Shown: positions 50,104 to 60,896 of the stretch, one piece after another | Layout of the letters: every line of letters starts with the position of its first letter | Position numbering within the stretch: position 1 is the first letter of the stretch | Origin: Gerris lacustris | Taxonomy: Eukaryota > Arthropoda > Insecta > Hemiptera > Gerridae | Assembly (NCBI GenBank): GCA_951217055.1 | Contig: OX578277.1 | Location: forward strand, 10,934,834-10,998,833 | Reading direction: 5' to 3' | DNA: 64,000 nucleotides | The notes under the pieces: generated by a model | Database searches by the model: none | Seen by the model: only the letters and a program-made list of their open reading frames with translations | Told to the model about the DNA's origin: nothing | Made by a program: the position numbers and the translations under genes

Positions 50104-50722
50104 TTGGTCCGAGACAACTCAGACAAACTTTCTCATATACGAGTTTATAATTACTTAGCCCAGTGTTTCCATTTATTAGTTTTCAAATGTACATTTAAAT
50201 ATTATTGACATTTCATCAAAATTTATCATAAAAATAACTTCTCCTGGGCGGGGAATCGAACCCGGGCTCACTCCGTCCGCGTTTTAAGCAAATTTCTCAG
50301 GAACTAGAATTTTCCCGGGAAAACTGCTTATATCGTTGGATTCGTATTCAAATTGACTACATTTTTGAATTTTTTAATCAAAATCATCGGAACCGTTTTC
50401 GAGAAATATTTTTTTTCATGTTTTTTTTTAGAGTTTTTGGGGGGTAGCGCCCCCAAAATTAGAGCTAAAATTCATTTCTCGATTTCGCCTCGGGGTATGA
50501 TTTTTCTGAACATGTATACAAAATTTCGTCAAAATCGGCCCAGTAGTTTAGGCTCCAGGCGTCTGCACAGACGACAGACGACAGACAGACATTTTTTAAA
50601 AACCACTTTTTTGGACTCAGGGGACCTCAAAACGTGTAAATCCATCAAAATCTCAAAATCGAATTTTCGCGCCATCACAATACTTTCTCTTTATATGAGA
50701 AAGTAATATATGAGAAAGTAAA
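50104..50722 (-). mobile_element. Insertion carrying interspersed repeat family E
   Basis: Absent from copy 1 of the surrounding duplication, so it inserted after that event. It has 'ACTTTCTCATATACGAG' near the left and 'ATATGAGAAAGTAATATATG' at the right, a tRNA-like 'CCCGGGTTCGATTCCCCGCC' on the minus strand at 50252-50271, a GC module 'GGGGGTAGCGCCCCCAAAAT' and 'GACAGACGACAGACAGAC'. Exact ends are uncertain. Confidence 0.7.
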
Positions 50723-50965
50723 AATAATATGGATGTTCAATGTTTACATGACGCTGCAGTATAGCCAGTGACTCTACTATTTTTTTAATTAAAGATCTAC
50801 TAATCATTGAACGTATTTAACAGAATTAACAAATAAGAACAAATTATTTTATAATTAAAATGTTTATTTATTAAATATTACTTATTAAACTATAATATAT
50901 GATGTTATAAGATGAGATAATAGTATAAACTGTCATTGCCAACATTATAAAAGTAAAAATTTTAC

Positions 50966-52346
50966 TGCATAGGCTGTAAAATGTTTCCTGACTTTTACCG
51001 CCTAGGCAGTAAAATTACATTTCTCTGCCCGAAGTCGGTTCAATAATGCCTCATTTGCTGCCGCAAGTAGATAATAGTATATTATGTTACAAGGCTGTGA
51101 AGTGAGTTTTTTCTTTACCGCAGCAATTACATTTACTGTCGAGCGAAGCGAGACAGTAAATATTGCCAAGGTGAAGAAAAAACACTTCAAAGTCGCGTAG
51201 CATATGCTATTTTTTCCGAGGTAGCAGACAATGAAAAAACATTAAATATTAATCACTAATCAATATATAATAATAACAAATATTAGTACATACTTAAGAC
51301 TTAAAAAAAGAAACCTTAAAATGAGGTTACACTATAAGAAAAGATAAATAAAACGCATTGACATCTAGCGGATTTTGATCGTACTAGAAGCATTTCTGCA
51401 AAGACTGCAGCGGTACTAACGGAAGTTTTGACAACTGCCCGCCGTAAAGAAAAAATCTTTTAGTGCCTAGGACGTAAAAGATTTTTTCTTTACAGCTAGG
51501 AGTAATGAAAAGATTTTTTAAGTCCACGTAATGAAAAAATGGATTTTAGCTATGTTTTTTAGGCTCTAAAGTTACTATTTCACAGCCTACCACGGAAAAA
51601 ATTTATTTTGCTGCCTAGGCATCAGTATTTTTCCTCATTTTACCGCCTAGGCAGTAAAATCACATTTCTCTGCCAGAAATCAGCTCAATAATGTCTCATT
51701 TTGCTGCCGCAAGTAGATAAAATATATTTAAAGGAGATAATGTATTTATTAAACATGGAAAAAGGAAAAACTGGGATAATGGAGAAGTAGTGAAACGCCA
51801 CGAAGCTACTAGATCTTATATTGTTAGGAATGACGAGGGAACTGAGTACAGGCGTACTAGGGAACACCTTAGGCAATAACGCACCCACAAAAGAAAAAGC
51901 CTTTAGGACCTAATACTTATAAAGCTGGTACCTAATAATAATAATAATCCAAATTCATTGGAAAAGGATCATTTTATGGTGTTACGGCCAAGAAATAATT
52001 TATGACCTCCTCAGAGGTATAGATCAGAGGATTACTAGGTTAAGTTGAGCGTATTAACTGAAAGAAAAGATGCCATATCATATATTGTTTTGTTGTAGTT
52101 TTTATTTTTTTGTATTATCAGTTTAGTATATTAACTGAAAGGAAAGATGTAATATATTGATTTGTAAATCTTTATTTAGATATTTATATATGATTTATTA
52201 CAGTATTGCCTTTAATTAATTTATAATGTTGTCACTATAGAAACATATAAATAAACACATTCTTTTTGTTCTCTTCAACACGATTGACTTTTTATTATAA
52301 TTTAAGTTCAAATTAATGATATAAAATAATGTTTATTAATATATTA
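50966..52346. repeat. Repeat-rich AT DNA with CCTAGGCAGTAAAAT motifs
   Basis: 'ACCGCCTAGGCAGTAAAAT', 'ACATTTCTCTGCC' and 'TGCTGCCGCAAGTAGATAA' occur at 50995-51075 and again at 51640-51720. 'AAAGAAAAAATCTTTTAGTG' is inverted at 51450-51505. 51130-51160 is a 'TTACTGTCGAGCGAAGCGAG' hairpin. No gene is seen; 51722-52346 shows nothing clear. Confidence 0.65.
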
Positions 52347-53271
52347 TAGTCTAAGATCCGGTATAGGAAATATATACCCTCATCTGTTATTTATTAATAA
52401 TAAAGAATATATGATAGAGAATTTATAGATATATACAATATACATCGCAAATAGGTTGCCTAGCTAAATCGCGTACCGATGATATTAAATAATAAAATGT
52501 TTACTTAACTTCCCCTTACTTCAACTTCCCTGATGTGTTATTTATGAAAATCAAACATTAGCTAAGAGAATTCACCCCAAGCAATTCTAAAAAAATAAGG
52601 GTTGCCTACTTTCCCCTCTGGCCAACTATGGAGTTGCCAGGTATAAACAGGTGAGTAAACGTAATTAATATACACTCATCAGTTATTTAATCGATTTATA
52701 TATAAAATGAAAGGTAATTTTATTCCCAATCCAACCGTATTAGGTTGCCTTAAATTCTATTTCTAATCTAAAATCTAAACAACCATAGATTCAACCAACT
52801 TTTTGATAAGGCAACCTAATACGGTTGGATTGGGAATAAAATTACCTTTCATTTGATATATAATTCGATATAATAACTGATAAGGGTATATTCATTACGT
52901 TTACTCACCTGTACCTGGCAACTCCATAGTTGGCCAGAGGGGAGTAGTAGGCAACCCTTATTTTTAGAATTCCTTGGGGTGAATTCTCTCAGCTAATGTT
53001 CGATTTTCATAAATTACACATCAGGGAAGTTGAAGTAAGGGGAAGTTAATAAACATTTTATTATTTAACACCATCGGTACGCGATTTAGCTAGGCAACCT
53101 ATTAGCGATGTATCAATCTATAAATTCTCTATCATATATTCTTTATTTATTTATTTGTTTTTTGAAGGGTGTTGGACTGCTTGGTCATATACACCCAGTT
53201 CTTGCATATATTCTTTATTATCATTAAATAACAGATGAGGGTATATATTTCCTATACCGGATCTTAGACTA
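52347..53271. mobile_element. Long-hairpin DNA element, 925 bp, TTA target
   Basis: The arms (about 52347-52770 and 52805-53271) are near-exact inverse copies with a loop of about 35-50 bp. Ends TAGTCTAAGATCCGGTATAG and the inverse, flanked by TTA (52344-52346 and 53272-53274). The right arm alone carries a 58-bp insert (53147-53204). Non-coding. Confidence 0.95.
53147..53204 (-). mobile_element. Tiny retroposon insert in the hairpin arm
   Basis: CATATATTCTTTAT stands on both sides (53133-53146 and 53205-53218), and the insert has an (ATTT)n side, read on the minus strand as an AAAT tail. The other half matches 17488-17535. The left arm shows the empty site. A 14-bp duplication with tail is a retroposition mark. 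Confidence 0.85.
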
Positions 53272-53337
53272 TTACAGATATTGGGAGAAGAAACACTACC
53301 GAAGACTGCAAGAAAGGGTTGTTGATAAAATTACCTG

Positions 53338-53374
<37 letters not shown>

Positions 53375-53401
53375 ACCTATCACTTTGCACTAATTGGGAG
53401 A

Positions 53402-54984
53402 TGGAGAGGTATAACCTTACTATCAGTGCCAAGCAAAATACTTTTTAGAATTATTCTTAATAGGATCAAGGAGGGGGTAGACAATAAACTGAGAAGAGAA
53501 CAAGCTGGATTTAGAAAGGATCGATCATGTGTTGACATGATCAACCCTTTGAGGATTATCTTCTAGCAGAGTTAGAGTTCCAGACACCCCCTTACCTATC
53601 TTTAGAAAAGGCATTTGACCCTAAACAGAGAAGTAATGTGGAAAGCTCTAACGAACTTTGGCATACCACCCAAAATAGTCAATATTATTAAACTGACCTA
53701 CAACGACTGCAAATGCCTAGTCATCCACGAGGGTAGAGTCACAAGCCCATTCGACGTCAAAACAGGGGTGAAACAAGGGTGTATGTATCGCCCATCAAAT
53801 TCCTAATGGTGCTAGATGGAGTTATCAGGGCCGGCGCAAGAGGTTTCGGCGCCCTAGGCAAAACTATTTTAAAGCCCCCCCCCCCCATCATTTTAAGCCA
53901 ACGCAGATCATTCGATTCAGCCACTCACTTTTAGGAAATATAAGAACAAAACACAATTTATGCCAAATTTATTATTAAATCACTGCTACAATGTAAATAA
54001 CTTGCTAACTCCTGCTCAGTTCAGTTAAGATAGTTGCCAGTCCTACTAATCTCTCTTCTGTCTGTACATGACCCTAGCCCAAAGGGGGGTCCGGGGGCCC
54101 TCCCGGAAAATTTTAGAAAATTAGGTGCAAAATAGTGAATTTTGGGTTTTTTTTACAGCGTTTTCAGCTAAAAAAAAAAGCATCACCTAAAAGTTTGTAT
54201 AAAATAGTTTCTGCAGAATTTTTGAAATATTTATTAACTAAATCGGTTTTTAGACTAAAGAAAATGTTATTTACCTTTAACGCTATACTATGCTATTAAT
54301 TCTTTCTGAGTCATTATGAAATACCTTCACAACGTCCTATACAGCAACTGAACTAGGGGATACACACTCAACTGAGTATAAAACAAACAACCATTAAGAT
54401 ATGCAAATAAACAAACACAAAATAGTTTAATGTTTGTATCCCACGTAAACATGTAAGTGGGAATCCCAGTTTTAAATGTTAATATCAACTCGACTATTGC
54501 TCCATAATCAATAATCATTTATTTGCAAAATAATTATATTATTAGTTTTAAGTGGGTTTGAAAAATAATAAAACAAGAAATATTAAACCTTATTTTATTC
54601 AATTGATATTTTTCGTAATTTCATTGTATTTGGGGGGGGGGCGGAATTTCCCCCTTCCACCCCATGGATCCGCCCCTGAGATCTCTTTTAATTTAAGTTA
54701 TTCATCTATCTTTCTTTGAAAAAACATTGACTTATTATTGGACAAGTATCTTGCGGCGCCCCTCAGGCCCTAGCGCCCTAGGCGGTCGCCTAGTTCGCCT
54801 ATACGGTCGCGCCGGCCCTGGGAGTTATGCGGAAAATACCTAGGACACCTCGAGGAATACAATGGAGGCTGGCCGAAAGACTCGAAGATATAGACTTCGC
54901 TATAGACGACCTCTGTCTCATGTCACTCAAATTGTCAGATATGACAGGAAAACTGGACGAACTTAGCACGGAGGATTGCACTTA
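53402..54984 (+). pseudogene. RTE-type LINE reverse transcriptase, decayed and split by a hAT element
   Basis: WRGITLLSVPSKILFRIILN and REQAGFRKDRSCVDMI (53402-53560) are RT motifs 1-2. After frame changes, FGIPPKIVNIIKLTY and FDVKTGVKQGC (53615-53806) follow; beyond the hAT insert, WRLAERLEDIDFAIDDLCLM and KLSDMTGKLDEL (54865-54970). Living relatives have FADD where this has FAIDD, so the catalytic Asp pair is disrupted; there are several stops and frameshifts. The motif wording fits the RTE group. An A run of about 35 bases precedes it. Confidence 0.88.
53826..54820. mobile_element. Non-autonomous hAT element in the RT pseudogene
   Basis: Ends CAGGGCCGGCGC and GCGCCGGCCCTG, flanked by GGAGTTAT (53818-53825 and 54821-54828). 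The interior has a 12-base C run, 'GGGGGGTCCGGGGGCCCTCC' plus 'CGGAAAATTTT' shared with 33869-35170, and AT-rich filler. The flanking RT sequence joins across it. Confidence 0.95.
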
Positions 54985-55079
54985 AAAATCTAATCAAATG
55001 TTAAAATGTCAATACAAAAATAATTTAATATCAAAAGAAAGGATGAATTCGTTGGCCTGAATTTAAGAGTCCATTTAGG

Positions 55080-55886
55080 GGTCAAATTTTGACAATTTAG
55101 GGTAAACAATAACATAAAAACGTGTTTTTTCTATTTTACCCCCCTCTTACTGTACTCTTAAAGAGCTTTCCAATGACATGCATCTTGAAGGGTAAATACT
55201 ATTTTGACTTTTGTACCCCGAACCCCTGTGTACCAAAATTTTTTTTTCCAATTTTTTTTCCACCCATCCAAATTCTAAACCAAAATTTTCCTATATTATC
55301 ATAAGCCAATAATACGCAGATTTCATTGAAAATTCGCACATTAAGTCATGGTGCATGACTAGACTTTTGTTATGTATGTAAAAATGAATGAAAATATATG
55401 TGTATATGTATGTATGAATGAATGAAAATTCGCTCATTAAGTCATGGTGCATGGCTGGACTTTTTTTTAATACATAAATAATTTTCTTAAGGGTTAAAAG
55501 GCTTGAGTTTGGAGTTTTTAACGCTTATTAGCGTTAAAAATAAAAATCAAAGTTGAGACGTTTCTTTTTCCAAAAAAATATCAAAGCCCCCGCTGAGGAA
55601 AAGCCAGCCCTCCGGCCCTCCTTATGAAAAAGTAAGAAGGACGCCCATGGTACTTACATTACGACTGCAAACTAGAGAGGGGGAAGGGAAAGAGGCTTCG
55701 GATTTGAAAATTAGAGAGGTGAAAAGGAGCGGTTAAGTTAAGTTCTGCTTAAAAACCTCTTAGAGTAGAAATATATGTATTGAAAAGAGAAAAAAAAAAA
55801 TCTGTTTTTTATTTACATTTTATTTATTAATTCACCAATATTTTGACATTTTTATACACCCGGGCAAAGTCGGGTACTTCAACTAG
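55080..55886 (+). mobile_element. Helitron-like element, 3' end
   Basis: 'CCCGGGCAAAGTCGGGTACT' then TCAACTAG|T at 55886 is a terminal hairpin followed by CTAG before T, as in Helitrons. The 5' end was not fixed; 55080 is a guess. Inside, 'GTCATGGTGCATG' plus flanks is duplicated at about 55345 and 55440. Confidence 0.65.
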
Positions 55887-55962
55887 TAAATATGTATATA
55901 AAACAAAGCTTATAATTTTACCGGTAATTCACACGTAGAGTTAGTAGAATTGTCAGTATTTT

Positions 55963-56165
55963 CTAGCTGAAGTACCCGGAGTAGCCCAGGTGTATACAAA
56001 AATCAAAACATTGCTAAATAACAAAAGTAGATGTCTATAAAAAGCATCAAAACATTGGACTATTAAATTATATATCTTCAACATTGTTATGTTATGAGAA
56101 AATAATGTTAGAAGCATATATATCGTACTTCGTACGTAAATGACCATAGCAGTCATACAATTATT
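55963..56165 (-). mobile_element. Helitron-like element, minus-strand 3' end
   Basis: On the minus strand 'CCTGGGCTACTCCGGGTACT' then TCAGCTAG ends at 55963. It is related to the plus-strand end 77 bp to the left, so two Helitron 3' ends face each other. The 5' limit is unknown. Confidence 0.6.
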
Positions 56166-56236
56166 TTATGTGCATATTATTTGAATAATTATCCGGTATG
56201 TGTTGCATCATAGTCCTAGTTAGACTGTCTTGCTTA

Positions 56237-56657
56237 AGCCGCGTCTACACGATCCAAGTTGACTTGGATCAAATCAGTTTTGACTCTATTTTGACGCTAC
56301 TTGGATCGTGTAAACAGGTTATCAAAGTCAACTTGGACATCCAAGTTGAGTTAGACGTTATTTGATCTAAGTAGACTTGGATGAGGCCAACCATATGATT
56401 ATGACAAGAAAGCTGTCAAAAATGAAAAAAGTGAAAAGTTGTGACGGATTTGTTTATAAGAAGGGTATTGACAGCTTTTATTTCTTTTAATTTTTTTTTT
56501 TCCTTTGCTTCTAAATGGTTTTTTTGACAAGTTCCCCTACTTGGACCAGTATACTTGGATCGTGTAAACACTGCATCAAAATTTCATTTCACTTTGACAA
56601 AGTAGATTTGATCAAAATTACTTGGTCCAAGTCTACTTGGATCGTGTAAACCCGCCT
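56237..56657. mobile_element. TTA-target MITE with ACTTGGATC motifs, copy 2
   Basis: AGCCGCGTCTACACGATCCA to the inverse 'TGGATCGTGTAAACCCGCCT', flanked by TTA (56234-56236 and 56658-56660). Same interior motifs as 13335-13809, about 420 bp long. Confidence 0.88.
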
Positions 56658-56691
56658 TTATCTTCTTTTTCCCATATCTATATATTTCTAC

Positions 56692-56960
56692 TTAAGGCCC
56701 GGTCATACAGGAATCGAACTCTGTGGACTGTAATATTGCATCATCCTGGTTAAACAAAGGGCGGTTTTCCGCGGCGCGGCGGACGGATTAGTAGTTAATT
56801 TTTCCCCAAGATCCTTTCAAACAGGAAGTGAACTGTCCGCGGCGGACAGATTTGCAGTTGTATTTTCCACAGAGTTCGCGGAGCGAATCTACTGATCTGA
56901 TCAATGAATCTACTGATCAATGACCAATGAGTCTACTGATCAATTGATTGATCATGTTCT
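56692..56960. repeat. GC-rich repeat fragment, possible DNA-transposon end
   Basis: Starts 'TTAAGGCCCGGTCATACAGG' and carries 'CCGCGGCGCGGCGGACGG' and 'GTCCGCGGCGGACAG'. No matching inverse end was found, so it may be a truncated element. 56910-56950 repeats 'TCTACTGATCAAT'. Confidence 0.45.
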
Positions 56961-57029
56961 AGAATGCGATTTTCTGTATGATATGTGCCACCCGGACTAT
57001 TTTTATTCTTTCTATTTTCTTTCTATTTT

Positions 57030-58680
57030 ACTACGTTTTTATTAGCTTGCATTCTTGTTTGTTTGTCCGGTACAAATCTGGCAATCGATTTCTAACTAAC
57101 TTCCCGAATAGCTAGACATTTGAAACTTTTAGCATAGCTCAGAACCCGATGACAATGCATTATTTTAATACTTTTAGCCATCTTTCAGCAGCATTTAATT
57201 GGTTTTCATCAAATTTTGCTGTACGGAAAGTTAGTTCGGAAAAAATCCGCAAGTTATTTTATTTGTTTTGCCATATCCTATATTTACTCAATCTTCATTT
57301 TGACGGGTCTCAAATTTGTGATAGATAAACATTGAATGACAGCAAAACAGGAAATATCGATTATATTATTTCAAATATATCAATGACATGCTTTAGATTT
57401 GGCGTTGGGGAGATCCGTTGTACAAAGATTTATCCTTTTATAGGTTTAAGATCAGCTCTCTAGATGGTTGTCATTTATGTGAAGTATATAAATTCGGAAC
57501 TATTTTTTTTTTTTACTAACATTATATATTATATAACAATAACAATTATATTATCAAAATTACATACGATTCAACAGAAAATTTAAAAACGTAGTATATA
57601 AAAAGTTATTTTTATCTTGAAATTATTGTCTTCTATGTTTTTATTTTAGGTTCTAGGTTCTAGGAGAGAATGTAACTTATGAAATTGTTAAACAACATTG
57701 TGAAATATTAAACAACAAATAAATCAACTCAATTCACAGCACAGATGGTAAAACTCGCTTTGCTTGCTTCAAAGCGAACAGAGTAGAGTCAGTTCTTCGT
57801 CGGAGGGACTGCTAGACATACTGATAATGAAACAAAGAAGAACACGAGTTGAAGAAATCACGCTAAACCTTGTCCACGTGCTGCTTAATTATACCTGCTT
57901 AATTAAAGAATGGTTCGGACCGGGCTTAATCTCGGTCTCCTTTTCCCTCTTACTCCTTAATATTTAAAAATTTCAAGGCTTAAGTCTAAATAATCCTGAA
58001 GATATACTCTCCTACAAAATTGTACATATGAAAATGCGTGATCTAGAATTACAATACAGGATAAAATAATTTCAAGATAAAAAGAACTTTTTATATACTA
58101 CGTTTTTAAATTTTCTGTTGAATCGTATGTAATGTTGATAATATAATTGTTATTGTTATATAATATATAATGTAGGAGAAAAAAAAAAAATAGTTCCAAC
58201 CATCTAGAGAGCTGATCTTAAACCTATAAAAGGATAAATCTTTGTACAACGGATCTCCCCAACACCAAATCTAAAGCATGCCATCGATATATTTGAAATA
58301 ATATAATCGATAAATAATATAATCGATATTTCCTGTTTTGCTGTCATTCAATGTTTATCTATCACAAATTTGAGACCCGTCAAAATGAAGATTGCGTAAA
58401 TATTGGATATGGCAAAACAAATAAAATAACTTACGGATTTTTTCCGAACTAACTTTCCGCACAGCAAAATTTGCTGAAAACTAATTAAATTCGGCTGAAA
58501 GATGGCTAAAAGTATTAAAATAATGCATTGTCATCGTGTTCTGAGCTATGCTAAAAGTTTCAAATGTCTAGCTATTCGGGAAGTTAGTTAGAAATCGATT
58601 GCCAGATTTGTACCGGACAAACAAACAAACAAACAAGAAAACAAACAAACAAACAAGAATGCAAGCTAATTAAAACGTAG
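57030..58680. mobile_element. 1.65-kb foldback element with unique loop
   Basis: The arms at 57030-57628 and 58065-58680 are near-identical inverse copies: 'ACTACGTTTTTATTAGCTTG', 'CCGGTACAAATCTGGCAATC' and 'GATTCAACAGAAAATTTAAA' recur reversed on the right. The loop of 436 bp is not repeated. The short frame in the loop (57764-57967) begins MLQSEQSRVSSSSEGLLDIL and matches no family I know. No target duplication was resolved. Confidence 0.92.
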
Positions 58681-59149
58681 TAAAAAAAAGCTTAGCGGAC
58701 ATATAAATCGTCAAAGGAAACATACATTAAAGTTTCGCTACCCTAACGTGCAAGCCTTGCCGTATTTTAAAAGAGGAGCGAGGGATTTAGCTTTAAATTA
58801 TAACCACCATCTTGAACTATAAAGGTTATATTGTAAAATCTCTTTTTTAGAACATGTTTATGTCATAATATGTGATTCATTTCCAAATTTCAAGCTTCTA
58901 TATAGTTCAAATTACTCTGAAGAAAAATTAGTTAGTAGTAAATGACGCAAATTATATATAAAATTAAAGTTTTGTCTCTACATTAGTCATAATTGAAAAC
59001 TTTTTGGATACTTTTTCATTTTATACATTCCAAAAACCGAATCCCGGCCTTAACTTTTTTCGTGTATGTATGTGGGTTTATATGTGTGTCTGTCACCACC
59101 AGTCAGACATTATAGGCGCAAAACTGCCTAAACGAAATCGATTCTTTTT
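58681..59149. other. AT-rich DNA with one GTCTGTC-type fragment
   Basis: No gene. 59030-59130 contains 'GTATGTATGTGGGTTTATAT' and 'GTGTCTGTCACCACCAGTC', another worn interspersed repeat. Confidence 0.45.
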
Positions 59150-60123
59150 AGGGTTTCGTTGGTAAAACAAAAAAAAAGAAACCCTTATAGTTTCGTTCCT
59201 GTGTCTGTCTGTCACTCTGTACGGTTCCAATAACTTTTAAACCAAAAGAGATAAAAACGTGAAACTTTCCAGTATAAAAGATGGTTTTGACGCACACACA
59301 GGAGAAATATAGCGAACTCAAAATTATCAGCTCTTCAAATTCAAAATGGCGGATAAATCGCGTCACGCGATATTTTTTTTTTTTAATTTTGAGTGGGGTA
59401 TCAAATGAAAGGTATTGAAGAGTAGATTACAAATATATATACCACTTAGGGATAGTGTTTAATTTTCGTCGCCATTTTATCAAAAAACATCGAAATTTTG
59501 CGTGTCCCCACCCTAAAATCGTATTTCCGCTGTTAATAAAAATATAAAAAAATATGCAAAATGTGTGGTCTGCTGGGCCATAGAAAAAATAAGATTAGCA
59601 ATTTGATCTGATTTACTGGAAATCCAAGATGGCGGATAATTCACGTAACTCGAGAAAAAATATTTTTTTTTAAATTTTGAGTGGGGTATCAAATGAAAGG
59701 TATTGAAGAGTAGATTACAAATATATATACCACTTAGGGATAGTGTTTAATTTTCGTCGCCATTTTATCAAAAAACATCGACATTTTGCGTGTCCCCCCC
59801 CCCCCCCTAAAATCGTATTTCCGCTGTTACTAAAAATATAAAAAAATATGCAAAATGGGTGGTCTGCTGGGCCATAGAAAAAATAAGATTAGCAATTTAA
59901 TCTGATTTACTGGGAATCCAAGATGGCGGATAATTCACGTCACTCGAAAAAAAATATTTTTTTAAAATTTTGAGTGGGGTATCAAATGAAAGGTATTGAA
60001 GAGTAGATTACAAAAATGTATCACACTTGTGGTTAACGTTTAATTTGCGTGCCATTTTGTAAAAAAAACTTTTCTCCCCCCCCCCCCCTTCTAATTTTGT
60101 GTTCACAATACCAACGAAACCCT
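59150..60123. mobile_element. AGGGTTTCG element with three internal tandem units
   Basis: Ends AGGGTTTCGTTGGTA and TACCAACGAAACCCT. Inside, a unit of about 293 bp starting near 'AGATGGCGGATAATTCACGT' is repeated (59345, 59630, 59922), each with 'GAGTGGGGTATCAAATGAAA', 'GTGTTTAATTTTCGTCGCC' and a C tract of 4, 14 and 13 bases. Right of the left end is 'TGTGTCTGTCTGTCACTCTG'. Non-coding; superfamily unknown. Confidence 0.85.
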
Positions 60124-60892
60124 TTTTACGCGAGACTTCACGCCTTACCAATTTTTTCTTTTAGAGGTAACATGTTGCGCAATTTGTGGGCTGGTTTCAT
60201 CTAAAAACATTGAGAACCAAAGTTATTAACAATTTTATAACAAAAAATGAATAAAAATAATAACCCCACAGACTCGCTAATCGAAATCTTTGGGTACTTC
60301 TAGACCACCAAGAGATTCGCGGTTTTTTGCAATTGGTCGGAAATTGGCCCAAACCGACTGGAAAAATCCGAAAAGTTAAAAAAAAAAATACCCCCCTTAA
60401 AAAATTAATGATGGCGGACGTAAAACTTTGGGTTTTTTGGAGGCTTATTTTGGTTAAACGGTAAGTCTTATCGAAAAGTAGATTGCACCAGGGGTAACTT
60501 ATTTTGGAAGATCTACAACTTTGGTCCTATGACTTTTTGTCGTACCACCACCGGTTCCACCTTAAATAGAGCTAAATTTGATATATTTTTTTTTTGACTT
60601 TGAGCTCGTACCATTTAATTTCTAATTGGGGTTCTTAAACCTCACATTAATGCTCTTTAAATCGAGTACTTATTTTTTATTAATATGTCCTATAACTAGA
60701 GTTATTAAATATTTACTGGCGGTGCTACTGCCGTATTGAGAGAAGAGACTGGCAATTAAATTGATTGATGACTGTTCAATGACTTCCCAGTCTAATTGGT
60801 TTTGTCTGCGTTAATTTTCTTATGTATTATACCTTTTATTAGCATTGTTATTTATTACTATATTACTTAGTTTCTATTGGTTATTTTTTTAA
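60124..60892. other. Non-coding DNA, no named feature
   Basis: Moderately AT-rich. Phrases such as 'CCAAAGTTATTAACA' and 'GATCTACAACTTTGGTCCTA' look like old interspersed repeat. No gene. Confidence 0.4.
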
Positions 60893-60896
60893 TATA

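Larger units (their letters stand above)
48737..50965. repeat. Direct duplication of about 770 bp, second copy interrupted
   Basis: Copy 1 (about 48770-49504) and copy 2 (from about 49505) share 'AACTAGGCAGCAAAATGGAA', 'TTACTGACGAGTGATTAGAT', 'TAATGCACGCAATATAAAAT', 'GTAACTAGGATAAATCAAG' and 'TAGTATAAACTGT' in the same order. Copy 2 also has a GC hairpin at 49605-49667 and a 620-bp insert at 50104-50722. Confidence 0.88.

Noticed and set aside
50243..50290. tRNA-like GGGTTCGATTCCC on the minus strand
   Set aside because: Only the T-arm half is present; it is inside a repeat insertion.
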